This document shows positions 34,877 to 46,949 of a DNA stretch of 64,000 bases, in pieces. The position numbers and the translations under genes were made by a program. Source of the stretch: Mytilus galloprovincialis (taxonomy: Eukaryota > Mollusca > Bivalvia > Mytilida > Mytilidae); contig NC_134846.1 of the NCBI RefSeq assembly GCF_965363235.1, positions 28,654,218 to 28,718,217 on the forward strand, written 5' to 3'. How positions within the stretch are numbered: position 1 is the stretch's first letter; every line of letters begins with the position of its first letter. Under the pieces are notes generated by a model. The model did no database searches, was not told the origin of the DNA, and worked only from the letters and a program-made list of their open reading frames with translations.

Positions 34877-35900
34877 TTACAAGTTCAATAGCTCAGTATA
34901 GCTGTGCAATAGTTCATCAGTCTTCAACTTTATACCCAATATTTTATCAAATAATCTGGTCATTATATCACAACATTCTATTGGGGATTCTAGTGCTTGT
35001 AGCCTAGTAAATGCTAGTAGTATTAGCAGTGCAAAATCATTTAGACTTTGTTGCTCTGTTATTTTATGGGTATGTATTTTTGAACCTTTGGATTTAGTTT
35101 CTGTTGCAGCCTTAGTGGCTTGACTTGCCCTTTTCTTTTTAACTTCTACAATGGCCTCTTTAATTGTGATTTTATCACTGTAAGCCTTTTTTAATACCTT
35201 TTGTTTTTCTGTCCTAGTAGGACAGTCTTTGTTATTTGCTGCATGTGCACCTTTGCAGTTTATACATTGCACGGTTTGGGAGGGACACTCATTAATGTCA
35301 TGTCCAAGACCACATTTTCTACAGATAACAGCATTTCTGCATTGTTGGTGCATATGACCATATTTTTGACATTTGTAACATTGTATTGGTCTAGGTATAA
35401 ACGGTTTGACTTTATACCTTGTAAACCCTATATTTATGTTTTCTACTAATTGTGCAGTGTTGAAGAATATCTTCAAGGTTTTTGATGGTTTTCTTGTTTG
35501 CGACACAGAGTCATAGTAAGTTAATCTATTGACCTTAGTCACTTTGTAGTCTTTCAACACTCCCAAGACTTCTTCTTCTGTCAAGTCTATAGGAGTGTTG
35601 TATATGCAACCTATAGATGATTCCTGAGACTTGGGAACAGTACATTTTACTTGCCAGTCCCCAAGTCTCTGAGTAGCTAAAATACTTCTAAATTGGTAAC
35701 TATCATTACATTCTATGATGATACCTCTTCTTGTACCGTTTACTTATTTTGGTGTACCATAATCTAGACTCTGTATAAGTCTTTGTATTTTGATTGGATT
35801 TTGCTGGCCCAATTCTACCTCTTGGACTTGCATAATGACTAAGTATTTTTTAGGTTTAGGGGGTGGGGTTTTAGCATGGACCACGGTTTTCGGTTTGCGT
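34877..35900 (-). pseudogene. LINE ORF1 with three CCHC zinc knuckles
   Basis: An RNA-binding Gag-like ORF1 protein. From about 35900 the frame reads KRKPKTVVHAKTPPPKPKKY, then QVQEVELGQQNPIKIQRLIQ, an in-frame stop near 35743, and RRGIIIECNDSYQFRS onward into TEEEVLGVLKDYKVTKVNRL. Zinc knuckles are CYKCQKYGHMHQQC, CRKCGLGHDINEC and CINCKGAHAANNKDC at about 35230-35380, the standard trio in I/Jockey-type ORF1. A basic tail (KKKRASQATKAATETKSKG) follows. It ends at 34877, just upstream of ORF2. Confidence 0.82.
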
Positions 35901-36259
35901 TTCACCGTAGACCTTACTGCTTGGCTAATGCTTCATGGTGATATTTAGCCATCATATATAGCATACTTGTCCAAACACACATGAGATCAAAGGAGCCAAG
36001 CTGTTAAAAACAGTTTTCTTTCATGTTTTTTATTTAAAATCTTCAAAATTTTACTCATACCAAGCTAAATACATGCAGTATTTACATCAAAGCAATTTAA
36101 AACAACAATCATGATTTTTAAACAGAAAACAATAACACCAATTAGGCTGTGTATAAATACAAATTAGCAATAGTCATACATAATTGACATTTGATATTCA
36201 TCAAAATAATAATAAAAAAAATAATCTATTCAATAAATTCTCAATCTTTTTTCAAATAG

Positions 36260-39200
36260 AATACAAGTTTTCCGCAAGTTCTGACCAGGTGTCAGTACAG
36301 CTGACGTGGATCAAGACAAAGGCTAAGGAACCAGAGGCACACTCCAGTAAAGCCAAGCCGGCCCTGAAAAGTAAGCCACCATTCACCAGGAGAAGGGACG
36401 CCAAGCGTTACAACCAGTGGGTGCAGGCCAAAAGCACTGCTGCAACATCGGCTGAGGTCTTACAACACACCACCAAGGTAGACCAGAACCAACAAACACA
36501 CGCCTGGTAAACCATCTAATCTCAACCAAATGGTTTAGACGGAAAAAAGTATTCTGGCACTTCCTGTTGAGCTTTTCTGGTTCAAAATATTGAAAATAAA
36601 CACAGGGTAGGTCGAATTTTCGTCGATTTACTGAAAATCAATGACTTTTTTGTAAATTCGGAGAATGTCATGCCATAGATAATTCATAATTGTAACTAAT
36701 ATGTCTCTTCTTGGTTTAAAATATTTTTAATTGAAGTCACAATCACTTTTCTCATACGGATAATAATGTTTACATTCTTTAAATCCGATAGAACTGCTAT
36801 GATATTAATGACTAGCAAGAAAATATGTCAATTATTTGTATTTTTTTTAGGCTTTACGATAACCACGTCTGTAAATTGCCCAAATATTTTTTTGTCAAGC
36901 CTACTGATACTCTGAGCAGAAAAATAAAAAAAATATAAATGGTTGAGATATAAAGGTATTGGTTGAGTCTTTCTGTCACAATGTTGAGACTTTCTGGTTG
37001 TGCTGTACTATTCGAGTTTACCCTTTTTTACGGTTAACCTGATTCATGTTTTCTGTCTGTGGTAACATAAAATCTAAATACACTCAGATACAATTTTAAG
37101 CATTGCCGATAGAAAAATGCATGCCTTACAAATATAAATAAGATTATTTTACAATGGTTATTTATTAATATGATATGGATGAATTCGATTCCTAACAGAC
37201 ATCAAAATTTATTTAATGCCGAAAATGCGTCCATTTATAAAGAAATAAAATAGTTAAAAACTAAACAATTGAACAGGACCCCTTTTCTAGGTTTATTTTA
37301 TCGTACACATAATTTCAGGTAAAAGGTGGTGATCACTTAAATATGAGTAAAAGATGTCATTTTTGTCATTATAATACTTATCACAAAAAAAATATGATTC
37401 GATTTTAAAATTGCTTTGTAAGTATTATAAGTGACGTCCAACTTAGTGTAATCACAGGTGTTGTATTGAAATAATTAAAACTTAGATGTTTGTTCACAAC
37501 TGCATTCAGGGCAAATCCTTAATATTTGGTAATATTCAGCAACATTTATATTATAACCCGGGCCCCGTCACACTAGGCCGTGATCGCACTACGATCTCTA
37601 AAAATATAATGCTATTGGCGATCGTAGTGCAGTATGGTCGTGTTACGGTCTTGATGAGGTCTTGGAATTCGTGTTGAGAGTAGCCAACTTTTATTAATTT
37701 AAACATGTTCAAAACAATCGAGACTAACATTTTTTTAGCCGTGGAACTGTCAGGATCAGTTCCAGGTTGAACTGTGTAAATCGATTCTAGGTATAGAACT
37801 TACCAATGACCAAATCAGTTCTTGGTTAGAACTGTTCTAGCTAGAACTGTCTTAAAAGTGTCAGTTCCACATTTGTCCGCTAGAACAGTTCTCCTTCAGA
37901 TTGTGACAGGTAATCTCCATTGTATTTACATCTCTCTTTTGATGAAATGAATGAATTTAATGATTATCCATTTCTGAATATTAATTCAGTTTTCTTTTGA
38001 AATATTTTAAAACTGGATTCGACGTAGGTAAATTGTGGGAGATAGTTAGTTTGAACTCTGGCCTGGTCAACTTAAATTCTAAAAAAAAATTATGTGTGTC
38101 TATGCTAAGCATGCGATATCTGCTAAAAACTGTGGCCACACCTTACCAGATAGCTCGAACTAACGCCGAAAGGATAAACAAAAGTTTTACATTTACAAAA
38201 TTTTTGCATCCGTTAGGAGTCCGCGATGTAATGACCAAATAAAACGGACGTGTAATATGCCGAAAAATGGGGTGGAAGAGGAATAAGAAAAAAAAAATAA
38301 TGTCAGAATAAAAAGCCAATAATTTTGCCTGATCATGATTAAGTAGTTGAGCCAAAAATATTAATGATACCAAAGAAAACTAACATACCAATAATTGATT
38401 TTTCTTACGCGATTTGTTCTCAATTTGTATGTATCCGTTTTATTATCAATGTTCTTTCTGTGGTACGATTTCCAATGATACAACTCTCCACAAGAGACCA
38501 AAATGACACATAAAGTAACAACTAGAGGTCGCCGTACGGCCTTCGATAATAAGCAAAGCCCATACTGCATAGACAGCTATAAAAGGCCCCGAAATGACAA
38601 TGTAAAACAATTGTAACGAGAAAACTAACGGCCTTATTAATATATAAAAAAAAAATGAACGAAATTTAAAAACAAATATGTTACACATAAAAAAATAAAT
38701 AAATTCTAGCCCTGGAGATGTCAATTACAACATTCTGTGCAAAACTGCATCTCAAACGCTAGACTTAATTAATCTCCAGCGTTAGAACTTTAATACTAGT
38801 AGTACTTAAAAACACAGCTATTTACTATTTAGACTCTATTACAACCAAAGGCCTCTTTAGAAGCTGCTGTGATAACTACAGACAAGATTAAAATGACTGT
38901 TGAAATGTCAAACAATATACGGCAAGTTTATGAATTTTGACAGTTGTATATGTAATTGATACTAAGCTACACAAGGTCATGTTTTTCTCTGACTGTTTAT
39001 GACGTCTTTACACTAAATTCATTGGATGTTGGATGTGTACGGATTGATAGTTTAGTCTTACCTGCATGATTTTTTAGTGGCTTTGAACTAGCTGTCAGAT
39101 AACTGCGAGTTCTCTCAGATCTGTTCCTATTGTCTTTTTGTTGTCGGGATGTTCAAGAACCCGGCCACGTCCAATTGTATTTTTGTCCATCTGATGAGTT

Positions 39201-42200
39201 AAACTTTTTTAACCCAACTGATTTTTATAGTTCGTTCTTATGTTCTTATGTTGTACTGTTATATATACCACTGTCCCAGGTAAGGGGGGGATCCCGCTAA
39301 CATGTTTAACCCCTCCACATTATTTATGTATGTGGCTGTCCCAAGTCAGGAGCCTGTAATTCAGTGGTTGTCGTTTGTTTATGTGTTAAATATTGAATCA
39401 TATTTGTTTTTCGATATATTTTTTTTTTTATATAAATAAGGCCTTTAGTTTTCTCGTTTAAATTGTTTTGCATTGTCATATCGGGACCTTTTATAGCTGA
39501 CTATGCGGTATGGGATTTGCTTATTGTTGAAGGCTGTACGGTGACCTATGGTTGTTAATGTCTGTGGACAGTTGTCCCACTGGCAGTCATACCACATCTT
39601 CCTTTTTATAGTTGAAAATTTCATTCACCAGAAGATCTCAACATTGCTCCAGAATATCTCAACCGATACCAGAAAATCTCAACATGACATATTTTATAAC
39701 ATATTTAGCATAATGAAATTATATTAGTAAAGAAAAAGAACAAACTATAATTTTATGTTTATAATGTTTTAGAAAAATACTAATTTACTAATATATATGC
39801 TAGTTTATCAATGATATCACTGTCATTTTGTCAATAGCTGACTGCGCTGGCCACATTTACCTGCTGGAGAAAAGTCATTACGATGTCATTTTAAATCCCA
39901 TTCATTTGTGTTATACACGAGACAAACTGTAATTCAAATATCTCTGGCATGACATTCTCCGATTTTACAAAAAAACGCATTGATTTTCAGTAAATTGACG
40001 AAAAGTCGACCTACCCTGTGTTTATTATAAGCTCACCTGGCCTAAAAGGCCATGTGAGCTTTTCTCATCACTTGGCGTCCGTCGTCGTCGTCGTCGTCGT
40101 CTGTCGTCGTTAACAATTTTTCAAACATCTTCTCCTCTGAAACTACTGAATAGATTTGAATGAAACTTAAAAAATGATTGTTCCTTAGATTATCCTGCAC
40201 AAAGTGTGTGCTTCGATTTTTGATCCGTCAAAAAACATGGCCGCCGTTACTTAAAATAGAACATAGGGGTCAAATGCAGTTTTTGGCTTATATCTCAAAA
40301 ACGGAAGCATTTAGAGCAAATCTGACATGGTGTAAAAATGTTCATTAGGTCAAGATCTATCAGCCCAGAAATTTTCAGATGAATCAAACAAACCATTGTT
40401 GGGTTGCTGCCACTTAATTGGTAATTTTAAGGAAATTTTGCAGTTTTTGGTCATTATCTTGAATATTATTATAGATGAAGATAAACTGTAAACAGCAAAA
40501 ATGATCAGCAAAGTAAGATCTACAAATAAGTTAATATGACCAAAATTGTCAATTGACTCCTTAAGGGGTTATTGTCCTTTAATGACAATTTTTCACAATT
40601 TGTTCATCATATTTGCTAACTTTAAAAAATCTTCTCCTCTGAAACTACTGAATGGATTTGAATGAAACTTAGCATGATTGTTCCTTAGATTATCCTGCAC
40701 AAAGTGTGTGCTTCGATTTTTGATCCGTCAAAAAACATGGTCGCCGTTACTTAAAATAGAACATAGGGGTCAAATGCAGTTTTTGGCTTATATCTCAAAA
40801 ACGAAAGCATTTAGAGCAAATCTGACATGGTGTAAAAATGTTCATTAGGTCAAGATCTATCAGCCCTGAAATTTTCAGATGAATCAAACAAACCATTGTT
40901 GGGTTGCTGCCACTTAATTGGTAATTTTAAGGAAATTTTGCAGTTTTTGGTCATTATCTTGAATATTATTATAGATAAAGATAAACTGTAAACAGCAAAA
41001 ATGATCAGCAAAGTAAGATCTACAAATAAGTTAATATGACCAAAATTGTCAATTGACCCCTTAAGGGGTTATTGTCCTTAAATGACAATTTTTCACAATT
41101 TGTTCATCATATTTGCTAACTTTAAAAAATCTTCTCCTCTGAAACTACTGAATGGATTTGGATGAAACTTAGCATGATTGTTCCTTAGATTATCATGCAC
41201 AAAGTGTGTGCTTCGATTTTTGATCCGTCAAAAAATATGGCCGCCGTTACTTAAAATAGAACATAGGGGTCAAATGCAGTTTTTTGGCTTATATCTCAAA
41301 AACGAAAGCATTTAGAGCAAATCTGACATGGTGTAAAAATGTTCATTAGGTCAAGATCTATCAGCCCTGAAATTTTCAGATGAATCAAACAAACCATTGT
41401 TGGGTTGCTGCCACTTAATTGGTAATTTTAAGGAAATTTTGCAGTTTTTGGTCATTATCTTGAATATTATTATAGATAAAGATAAACTGTAAACAGCAAA
41501 AATGATCAGCAAAGTAAGATCTACAAATAAGTTAATATGACCAAAATTGTCAATTGACCCCTTAAGGGGTTATTGTCCTTTAATGACAATTTTTCACAAT
41601 TTGTTCATCATATTTGCTAACTTTAAAAAATCTTCTTCTCTAAAACTACTAAACCAAATGCAACCAAACTTCAACTGAATGATCAGTAGGGTGTATAAAA
41701 TAAAGTTTTTGCTTTATTTTTTATTTCGTCAAAAAACATGGCCGTCATGGCTAAAAATAGAACACAGGGTAAAATGCAGTTTTTGGCTTATATCTCAAAA
41801 ACTCCAGCATTTAGAGCAAATAAGACAAGAAGTTAAAGTATTTATTAGGTCAAGGTCTACCTGTCTTGAAATTTTCAGCCGAATTGGGTAACTGATTTTT
41901 CAGGTATAATGCCCCTGAATTGATGATTTTAAAGAAATTTTGCAGTTTTTGGTTATTATCTTGAATATTATTATAGATACAGATAAACTGTTAATAGCAA
42001 AAATGTTAAGCAAAGTAAGATCAACAAATAAGTCAATTTGACCAAAATTGTCAATTGACCCCTTAAGGGGGCTCGCGGGTCTAAATGAATTTTTTTATTT
42101 AATATAGGATTTCTCTATATTTTTCTATAAATGAACTTTATCTTATACTAAATAGAAAAATGAAATAAAAAAATGGGGTCACCGTTCATTTACGCTCACA

Positions 42201-43450
42201 ATCTGCCTTCGAAAGGAGCATACATTTTTGTTAATATCCTTTTTTTCGGTTGAACTAATAGGAGAAATAGCGGCAATATCGAAATAAAAAAAGAACTAAA
42301 TTACAGAAATCGCTAAAATTTTACAATTATTTAGTCTATGTACAGCTTATTCGAAAACAACAATAAAAAATATAGGTCACCGATGAGTTAAAAAAGATAT
42401 TTCAATTTTTATGCCAAAAAATGGCATTTTTGCACCAAAGGGAGATAATTTGAAGCTTTTTCAATGACGTCTACATTTTAAAAGTCCGCTGGGGCCAACA
42501 CGAATTGATTTTTTGGAATGATTTTTGTACCATATGATAAAGTAACAGCTACTTAAGGTAATCAATAAAATTTGTAATGAAAAATTAATGTTTAATTTTT
42601 TTCTGAAAATCTTATACCCGCGAGCCTCCTTAAGGAGTTATTGCCCTTCAAAGACTTTTTTCACAATTTGTTCATCATGTTGACTTACTTTAAAAAATCT
42701 TCTCCTTTGAAACTGCTGTATCAATTTCAGCCAAACTTAGGCTAAATGAGTTTCAGAGTATCTAGTATAAATTTTATATTTCATTTCCTTGTATGTCAGA
42801 AACATAGCTCCTATGGCTAAAATAGAACATAGGAGAAAATGATTTTTTTTTTGCTTTTGAAGAAAATAGGACGATTCAAAGAACATTTAAATAAATTGAA
42901 AAGCCAAAATAATCATTGATGAGAGATTTAACCAAAAAAATTAAGGTGAGCGATTCAGACTCTTGAGAGCCTCTTGTTTTGAATATTTTGAACCAGAATA
43001 GCTCAACAGGAAGTGCCAGAATACTTTTTTCCGTCTCAACATTTGGTTGAGATTAGATGGTTTACCAGGCGTGAAACAGAAGCCACAACAGCACGAGATG
43101 GAAGCAGGGAGATAGTACCCACAAAGTATCAAGGGGAACCTGAGGGCATTTGCATCAAGACGGACACAGTCATCAGTCCGTACAACCACAGGAAGGCATG
43201 CCATCACCAATACTACCTCCAGCCAACCAAAGACAAAGGCAAGCGATGCCGGATCGACTATGACGAGGGATTCGACCTAGACGATCCCGAGTTGCTCCGG
43301 ACAACTCGACCTCACACACCGCCACTATTGATGCCATCTCCAGAGGCAGTTACATCAGCTCTTTTGATCTTGGAACGGCCAGATACGCCTTATCACACTC
43401 CTAGAAGCAAAGTAAAAGCTAAACGGTCAGCAGAACCAGACAATACGTAG
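36260..43450 (+). CDS. Unidentified exon split by a 6.6-kb insertion
   Basis: The left part is 36260-36498 (acceptor ttcaaatag), the right part 43079-43450 (ending in TAG). Both are GC-richer than their surroundings and in the same reading frame. Left part: YKFSASSDQVSVQLTWIKTK, a Lys/Pro-rich stretch, then FTRRRDAKRYNQWVQAKS. Right part: ATTARDGSREIVPTKYQG, SPYNHRKACHHQYYLQP, then acidic YDEGFDLDDPELL and a basic C-terminus. The region between is a terminal-inverted-repeat element flanked by AAACA. The RRRDAKRYNQW pattern looks familiar from multicopy mollusc and cnidarian open frames, so it may be a repeat-borne gene rather than a unique host gene. I cannot name the product. Confidence 0.6.
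36706..38450. other. Interior of the 6.6-kb element, no gene
   Basis: AT-rich sequence without exons. At 37550-37640 is ggccccgtcacactaggccg followed by a palindrome around gatcgtagtgc, and at 37740-37910 a cluster of AGTTC/GAACTG repeats (agttctagc, tagaactg), both looking like fragments of other transposon ends. Confidence 0.45.
38458..38740 (-). repeat. Mussel-type dispersed repeat, reverse copy
   Basis: Reads tccaatgatacaactctcca, aactagaggtcgccgtacgg, aaaggccccgaaatgacaat and ends at tctagccctggagatgtc. It is the reverse complement of the family in 12965-13393, truncated at its far end. Confidence 0.75.
39190..39606 (+). repeat. Mussel-type dispersed repeat, near full length
   Basis: Runs from catctgatgagttaaac to accacatcttcctttttat and keeps all family blocks (gttcttatgttgtactg, ccaagtcaggagcctgtaat, gactatgcggtatggg). 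It lies 0.5 kb from the inverted copy at 38458-38740. Confidence 0.78.
40027..42978 (+). mobile_element. Hairpin-capped repeat family i, copy 1
   Basis: Starts with the hairpin AGCTCACCTGGCC/GGCCATGTGAGCT, then a gtcgtc microsatellite, then three near-identical 501-bp units (from 40131, 40633 and 41133) and a diverged fourth. It ends with aaggtgagcg, a subterminal inverted match to the 5' GCTCACC, and a final hairpin (actcttgagagcct). The empty target can be read from the other arm of the host element: gtgtttattttcaatatt. The insertion fell inside its T-run and made no long duplication. Non-coding. It resembles a Helentron-type non-autonomous element (HINE). Confidence 0.8.
42067..42629. mobile_element. 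TTAA-flanked MITE inside family i copy 1
   Basis: Inverted ends GGGGGCTCGCGGGT and GGAGGCTCGCGGGT, flanks TTAA on both sides (42063-42066 and 42630-42633). Other units of family i show the empty site ccccttaaggggttattg. A TTAA duplication fits piggyBac or Kolobok; GG-starting ends lean to Kolobok. Length 563 bp, no coding. Confidence 0.85.
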
Positions 43451-43549
43451 AAAGTCCGCAATACCCATAAAGGATAGCCGGATAGAAAAACCCATACATC
43501 ATCATCAAATAGAACAATTATTTGTTATATTCATATGAATACATTCTAA

Positions 43550-43675
43550 TAATTTAACTAAAATTTTAATAAAAAATGGGCGCGAACGTGTAGGGTGCGA
43601 ACGGACTTGGGGGCGAAAATGTGAGGTGCGAACGTGTAGGGTACGAAACTGTATTGGGCGCGAACAAACTGATAG
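43550..43675. repeat. Short gGTGCGAACGTG minisatellite
   Basis: Irregular repeats of gggcgcgaacgtgtaggg, ggtgcgaacg and gggtacgaaactg just downstream of the split exon. GC-richer than surroundings; no frame. Confidence 0.6.
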
Positions 43676-44473
43676 CATATTACTCTTAGTTTCCTTCCCC
43701 TTATTTATATTCACCAGATTTTCCGGGAAACTTGAAAATACAAAAAACAAACACACATTTTAAAGACAAACTGAATGTCCCATCTAACACAAACTCCAAT
43801 CAAAACTGGAATTAATGTTCCGATTGGTCATTTGATAGTAAATCCGAAATGGAAAAATTCAGATTTATCAACAACTTTGCAAAGTATGTATCCTACCGTA
43901 GTCTAAAAATCGGTCACCTTGTTGGTTCGTTCTGTATAAGTGTTTGAACTTATCACACTGGGAAACTATGCATTGGCGTCATTACGCTACTATCATTTAT
44001 TTTTTAGAACATAATTTGTAAAGTGAGGGTACCCAAATTGCACCTATTTTGACCGGTTTTTAACCTACGTTTATTTATGCTTCAGACTAAAGTTTTAATT
44101 ATGTGTTTATTTTAAAGATGTATCATTTTTTACTATATTGGTTTACCAATTTAATTTTGAATCCATATGGAATCATAGAAAATTAGTCTGAACTTACCTC
44201 CAAACCATCAATGATTCTGTAATGATGAGTACCCAAATTGCATCCATGCTGAAATTCGTGTCATCAAAAGGAGAATAACAGAGCTTTTGTTTAATTTCTT
44301 CAAATATTTTGAACAATTGGATATAATACAATCATGCTTACTTTTTAATTTTTAAGAAATGGATTTACCCGATTATGACGGATACTTGTAACATATTGTA
44401 TTTGCTTATTCTAGAAAGATGATGTTTTGATGACGTTGCATGGCGACGTTTCCGTACATTTTGCTTTTTTGGT

Positions 44474-44880
44474 AATGCCCTAAAAAAATATATGTCTGTT
44501 TCCTGCTGCAAAGGCAAATAAATTAGGGTCAGTAGGTCAGGATTTTTTTTTTTATTATTATTATTTTTTCTTTTTTGCACTCCCTTCAGTCTGTTCAATG
44601 TCAGGTTTCGTTGGGTTCCTGTACCCAAAAGTGTGTTAATCTCTTTAAAGAAGCTTTGATTGACTTCTTCTCCCAGTGCCAACATTTTTTAAACCTTAAT
44701 TGTAGCACATTTGTGCTGGGAGCAGCCATTTTTTTTGTTTGGGCATTGTATGATACGGAATCGGACAAGACCGGAAATTTTTTTCTGGAATTTAAAAAAA
44801 AAAGATCTAGGGTCAGGGGTTTTTATCCAGAGTCGGTCGGAAGCAGGAAACAGACATACATTTTTTTTTGGCCCAAACAC
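44474..44880. mobile_element. MITE-like element, about 410 bp
   Basis: Inverted ends share gccc/ggcc, an A-run, and tatgtctgtttcctgc (44490-44515 left; reversed at 44842-44870 right). Between them is non-coding sequence. Short frames on both strands come from the inverted ends. Target duplication not resolved. Confidence 0.6.
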
Positions 44881-45651
44881 TTCATCTGTTGATAAATACT
44901 GTGAATGTTTTGTGTATATCTAAATATTTTTTTACTATTTTAAAAGAGGTGCATAGTATCAAATTATAAAAATACAAATTGTTTAGTCTCTAAGAATTTT
45001 TTTAAAGATTTCCTGTGCTATTTTGCAAAATAGGTGCAATTTGGGTACCCTGACATTAGCTGCAGCCTGCTGAACATATAGCCCATTATGCCGGCAAAAC
45101 CTCAAGCAACCATTTTACTTAAAAGGGGGAGGGGGTATTGATTTTTTCTTTAGCGAAGGGCAAAGAGCAAACAATTATATTAAGTTTTGCACATGTATCA
45201 TATGTTTTTGTATGTCATATGTTTTCGTATCATCAATATTTCATCAGTTTACGCGTATATTGTGGCGGGTTTTTCGGTTTCTATATTTGAAACAACAACA
45301 ACACTACAACTTGACAAACATATTCAAAGTCGCTTTAAAGGACGCTAGTACAAATTTAATAAAACTGACAAGATTAGCCATTTTTATTTAATGCCAAAAA
45401 TATGCCTTTCTAGAATAGTTGTTGAGAAAAATTCTGAAGGATTACATGAAGAACAGCTGCTGGTTGTAGTGTACAAACATGTCATTAGCATAAGTTGTCA
45501 TTAAGTTGTCATTAGCCTAATGCATCATAGAGCTTAATGAAGACTTAATGACACATTAGGTTAATGACATGTTCGTACAACCGGCTGCTGATATGTCGTT
45601 TGCCTGTCAGGCACCAGATTTTCAAGACATGTGACTGTCATGTGCCTTTTT

Positions 45652-46942
45652 AGCTCACCTGGCCCAAAGGGCCAAGTGAGCTTTTCCCATCACTTTGCGT
45701 CCGTCTTCCGTCGTCCGTCGTCTGTCGTCCGTCGTCGTTAACTTTTACAAAAATCTTCTCCTCTGGAACTACTTGGCCAAATTAAACCAAACTCAGCTAC
45801 AATCATCATTGGGGTATCTAGTTTGAAAAATGTGTCCGATGACCCGACCAACTAACCAAGATGGCCGCCATGGCTAAAAATAGAACAAAGGGGTAAAATG
45901 CAGTTTTTGGCTTATAACTCAAAAACCAAAGCATTTAGAGCAAATCTGACAGGGTGATTGTTTATCAGGTCAAGATCTATCTGCCCTGAAATTTTCAGAT
46001 GAATCGGACAACCCGTTGCTGGGTTACTGCCCCTGAATTGGTAATTTTAAGGAAATTTTGCGGTTTTTGGTTATTATCTTAAATATTATTATAGATAGAG
46101 ATAAACTGTAAACAGCAATAATGTTCAGTAAAGTAAGATTTACAAATAAGTCAACATGACCAAAATGGTCAGTTGACCCCTTTAGGAGTTATTGCCCTTT
46201 ATAGTCAATTTTTAACCATTTTCGTAAATCTTAGTTATCTTTTACATGAATCTTCTCCTCCTAAACTACTGGGCCAAATTAATCCAAACTTGGCCACAAT
46301 CATCTTTGGGGTATCTAGTTTTAAAAATATGTCCGGTGACCCGGCCATCAAATCAAGATGGCCGCCACGGCTAAAAATAGAACATAGGGGTAAAATGCAG
46401 TTTTTGACTTATAACTCAAAAACCAATGCATTTAGAGCAAATCTGACAGATGTAAAAATGTTTGTCAGGTCAAGATTTAACTGCCCTGAAATTTTCAGAT
46501 GAATCGGACAACCCGTTGTTGGGTTGCTGCCCCTGAATCAGTAATTTTAAGGAAATTTTGCTGTTTTTGGTTATTATCTTGAGTATTATTATAGATAGAG
46601 ATAAACTGCAAACAGCAATAATGTTCAGCAAAGTAAAATTTACAAATAAGTCAACATGACCGAAATGGTCAATTGACCCCCTAAGGAGTTATTGTCCTTT
46701 ATAGTCAATTTTTAAAAATTTTCATAAAATTTGTAAATTTTTATTAACATTTTCCACTGAAACTACTGGGCCAAGTTCATTATAGATAGAGATAATTGTA
46801 AGCAGCAAGACTGTTTAGTTAAGTAAGATGTACAAACACATGACAATCACCAAAACACAATTTTGTCATGAATCCATCTGCTTCCTTTGTTTAATATTCA
46901 CATAGACCAAGATGAGCGACACAGGCTCTTTAGAGCCTCTAG
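45652..46942 (+). mobile_element. Hairpin-capped repeat family i, copy 2
   Basis: AGCTCACCTGGCC/GGCCAAGTGAGCT hairpin after ctttttt-type T-run, a cgtccgtcgtc microsatellite, two ~500-bp units, then gatgagcgacacaggctctt, tagagcctctag and a T-run. This shortest copy shows the whole layout in 1.3 kb. The 3' end is a hairpin followed by CTAG, the form of canonical Helitron ends (CTRR). Confidence 0.8.
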
Positions 46943-46949
46943 TTTTTCG

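Larger units (their letters stand above)
31326..35935 (-). mobile_element. I-like (Nimb/I group) LINE with RNase H, damaged
   Basis: On the minus strand the order is ORF1 with zinc knuckles, apurinic-type endonuclease, reverse transcriptase, RNase H, 3' UTR and an A-run near 31326-31346 (a T-run on the plus strand). An RNase H domain after an FADD-type reverse transcriptase places it in the I superfamily rather than CR1 or Jockey proper. Damage seen: a stop in ORF1, an internal deletion in the endonuclease, and frameshifts before the RT start and between RT and RNase H. The coding frames are otherwise well kept, so it is a fairly young, dead copy. The 5' boundary is uncertain and no target duplication was found. 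Confidence 0.85.
36499..43073. mobile_element. 6.6-kb TIR element with AAACA target duplication
   Basis: Inverted arms of about 200 bases begin CACGCCTGGTAAACCATC at 36499 and, reversed, at 43073. The right arm is interrupted by a hairpin-capped element (about 40027-42978). Flanks are AAACA at 36494-36498 and 43074-43078. Next to each end are repeats of GTTGAGA..TTCTGG (36566, 36964, 36982 on the left; reversed at 39637, 39658, 39669 on the right). No transposase was found, so it is non-autonomous. A CAC start with a 5-bp duplication is reminiscent of Transib, but that is only a suggestion. Interior also holds two dispersed repeats in opposite orientations. Confidence 0.8.

Noticed and set aside
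44575-44923. Several ~100-codon frames on both strands
   Set aside because: They span a MITE-like element with inverted ends and show no domain or splice support.
46173-46502. Frames with NMSGDPAIKSRWPPRLKIEH, also at 50279 and 50777
   Set aside because: Chance frames through the family i 500-bp unit; the frame is interrupted in sister units and copies of the element have no coding pattern.
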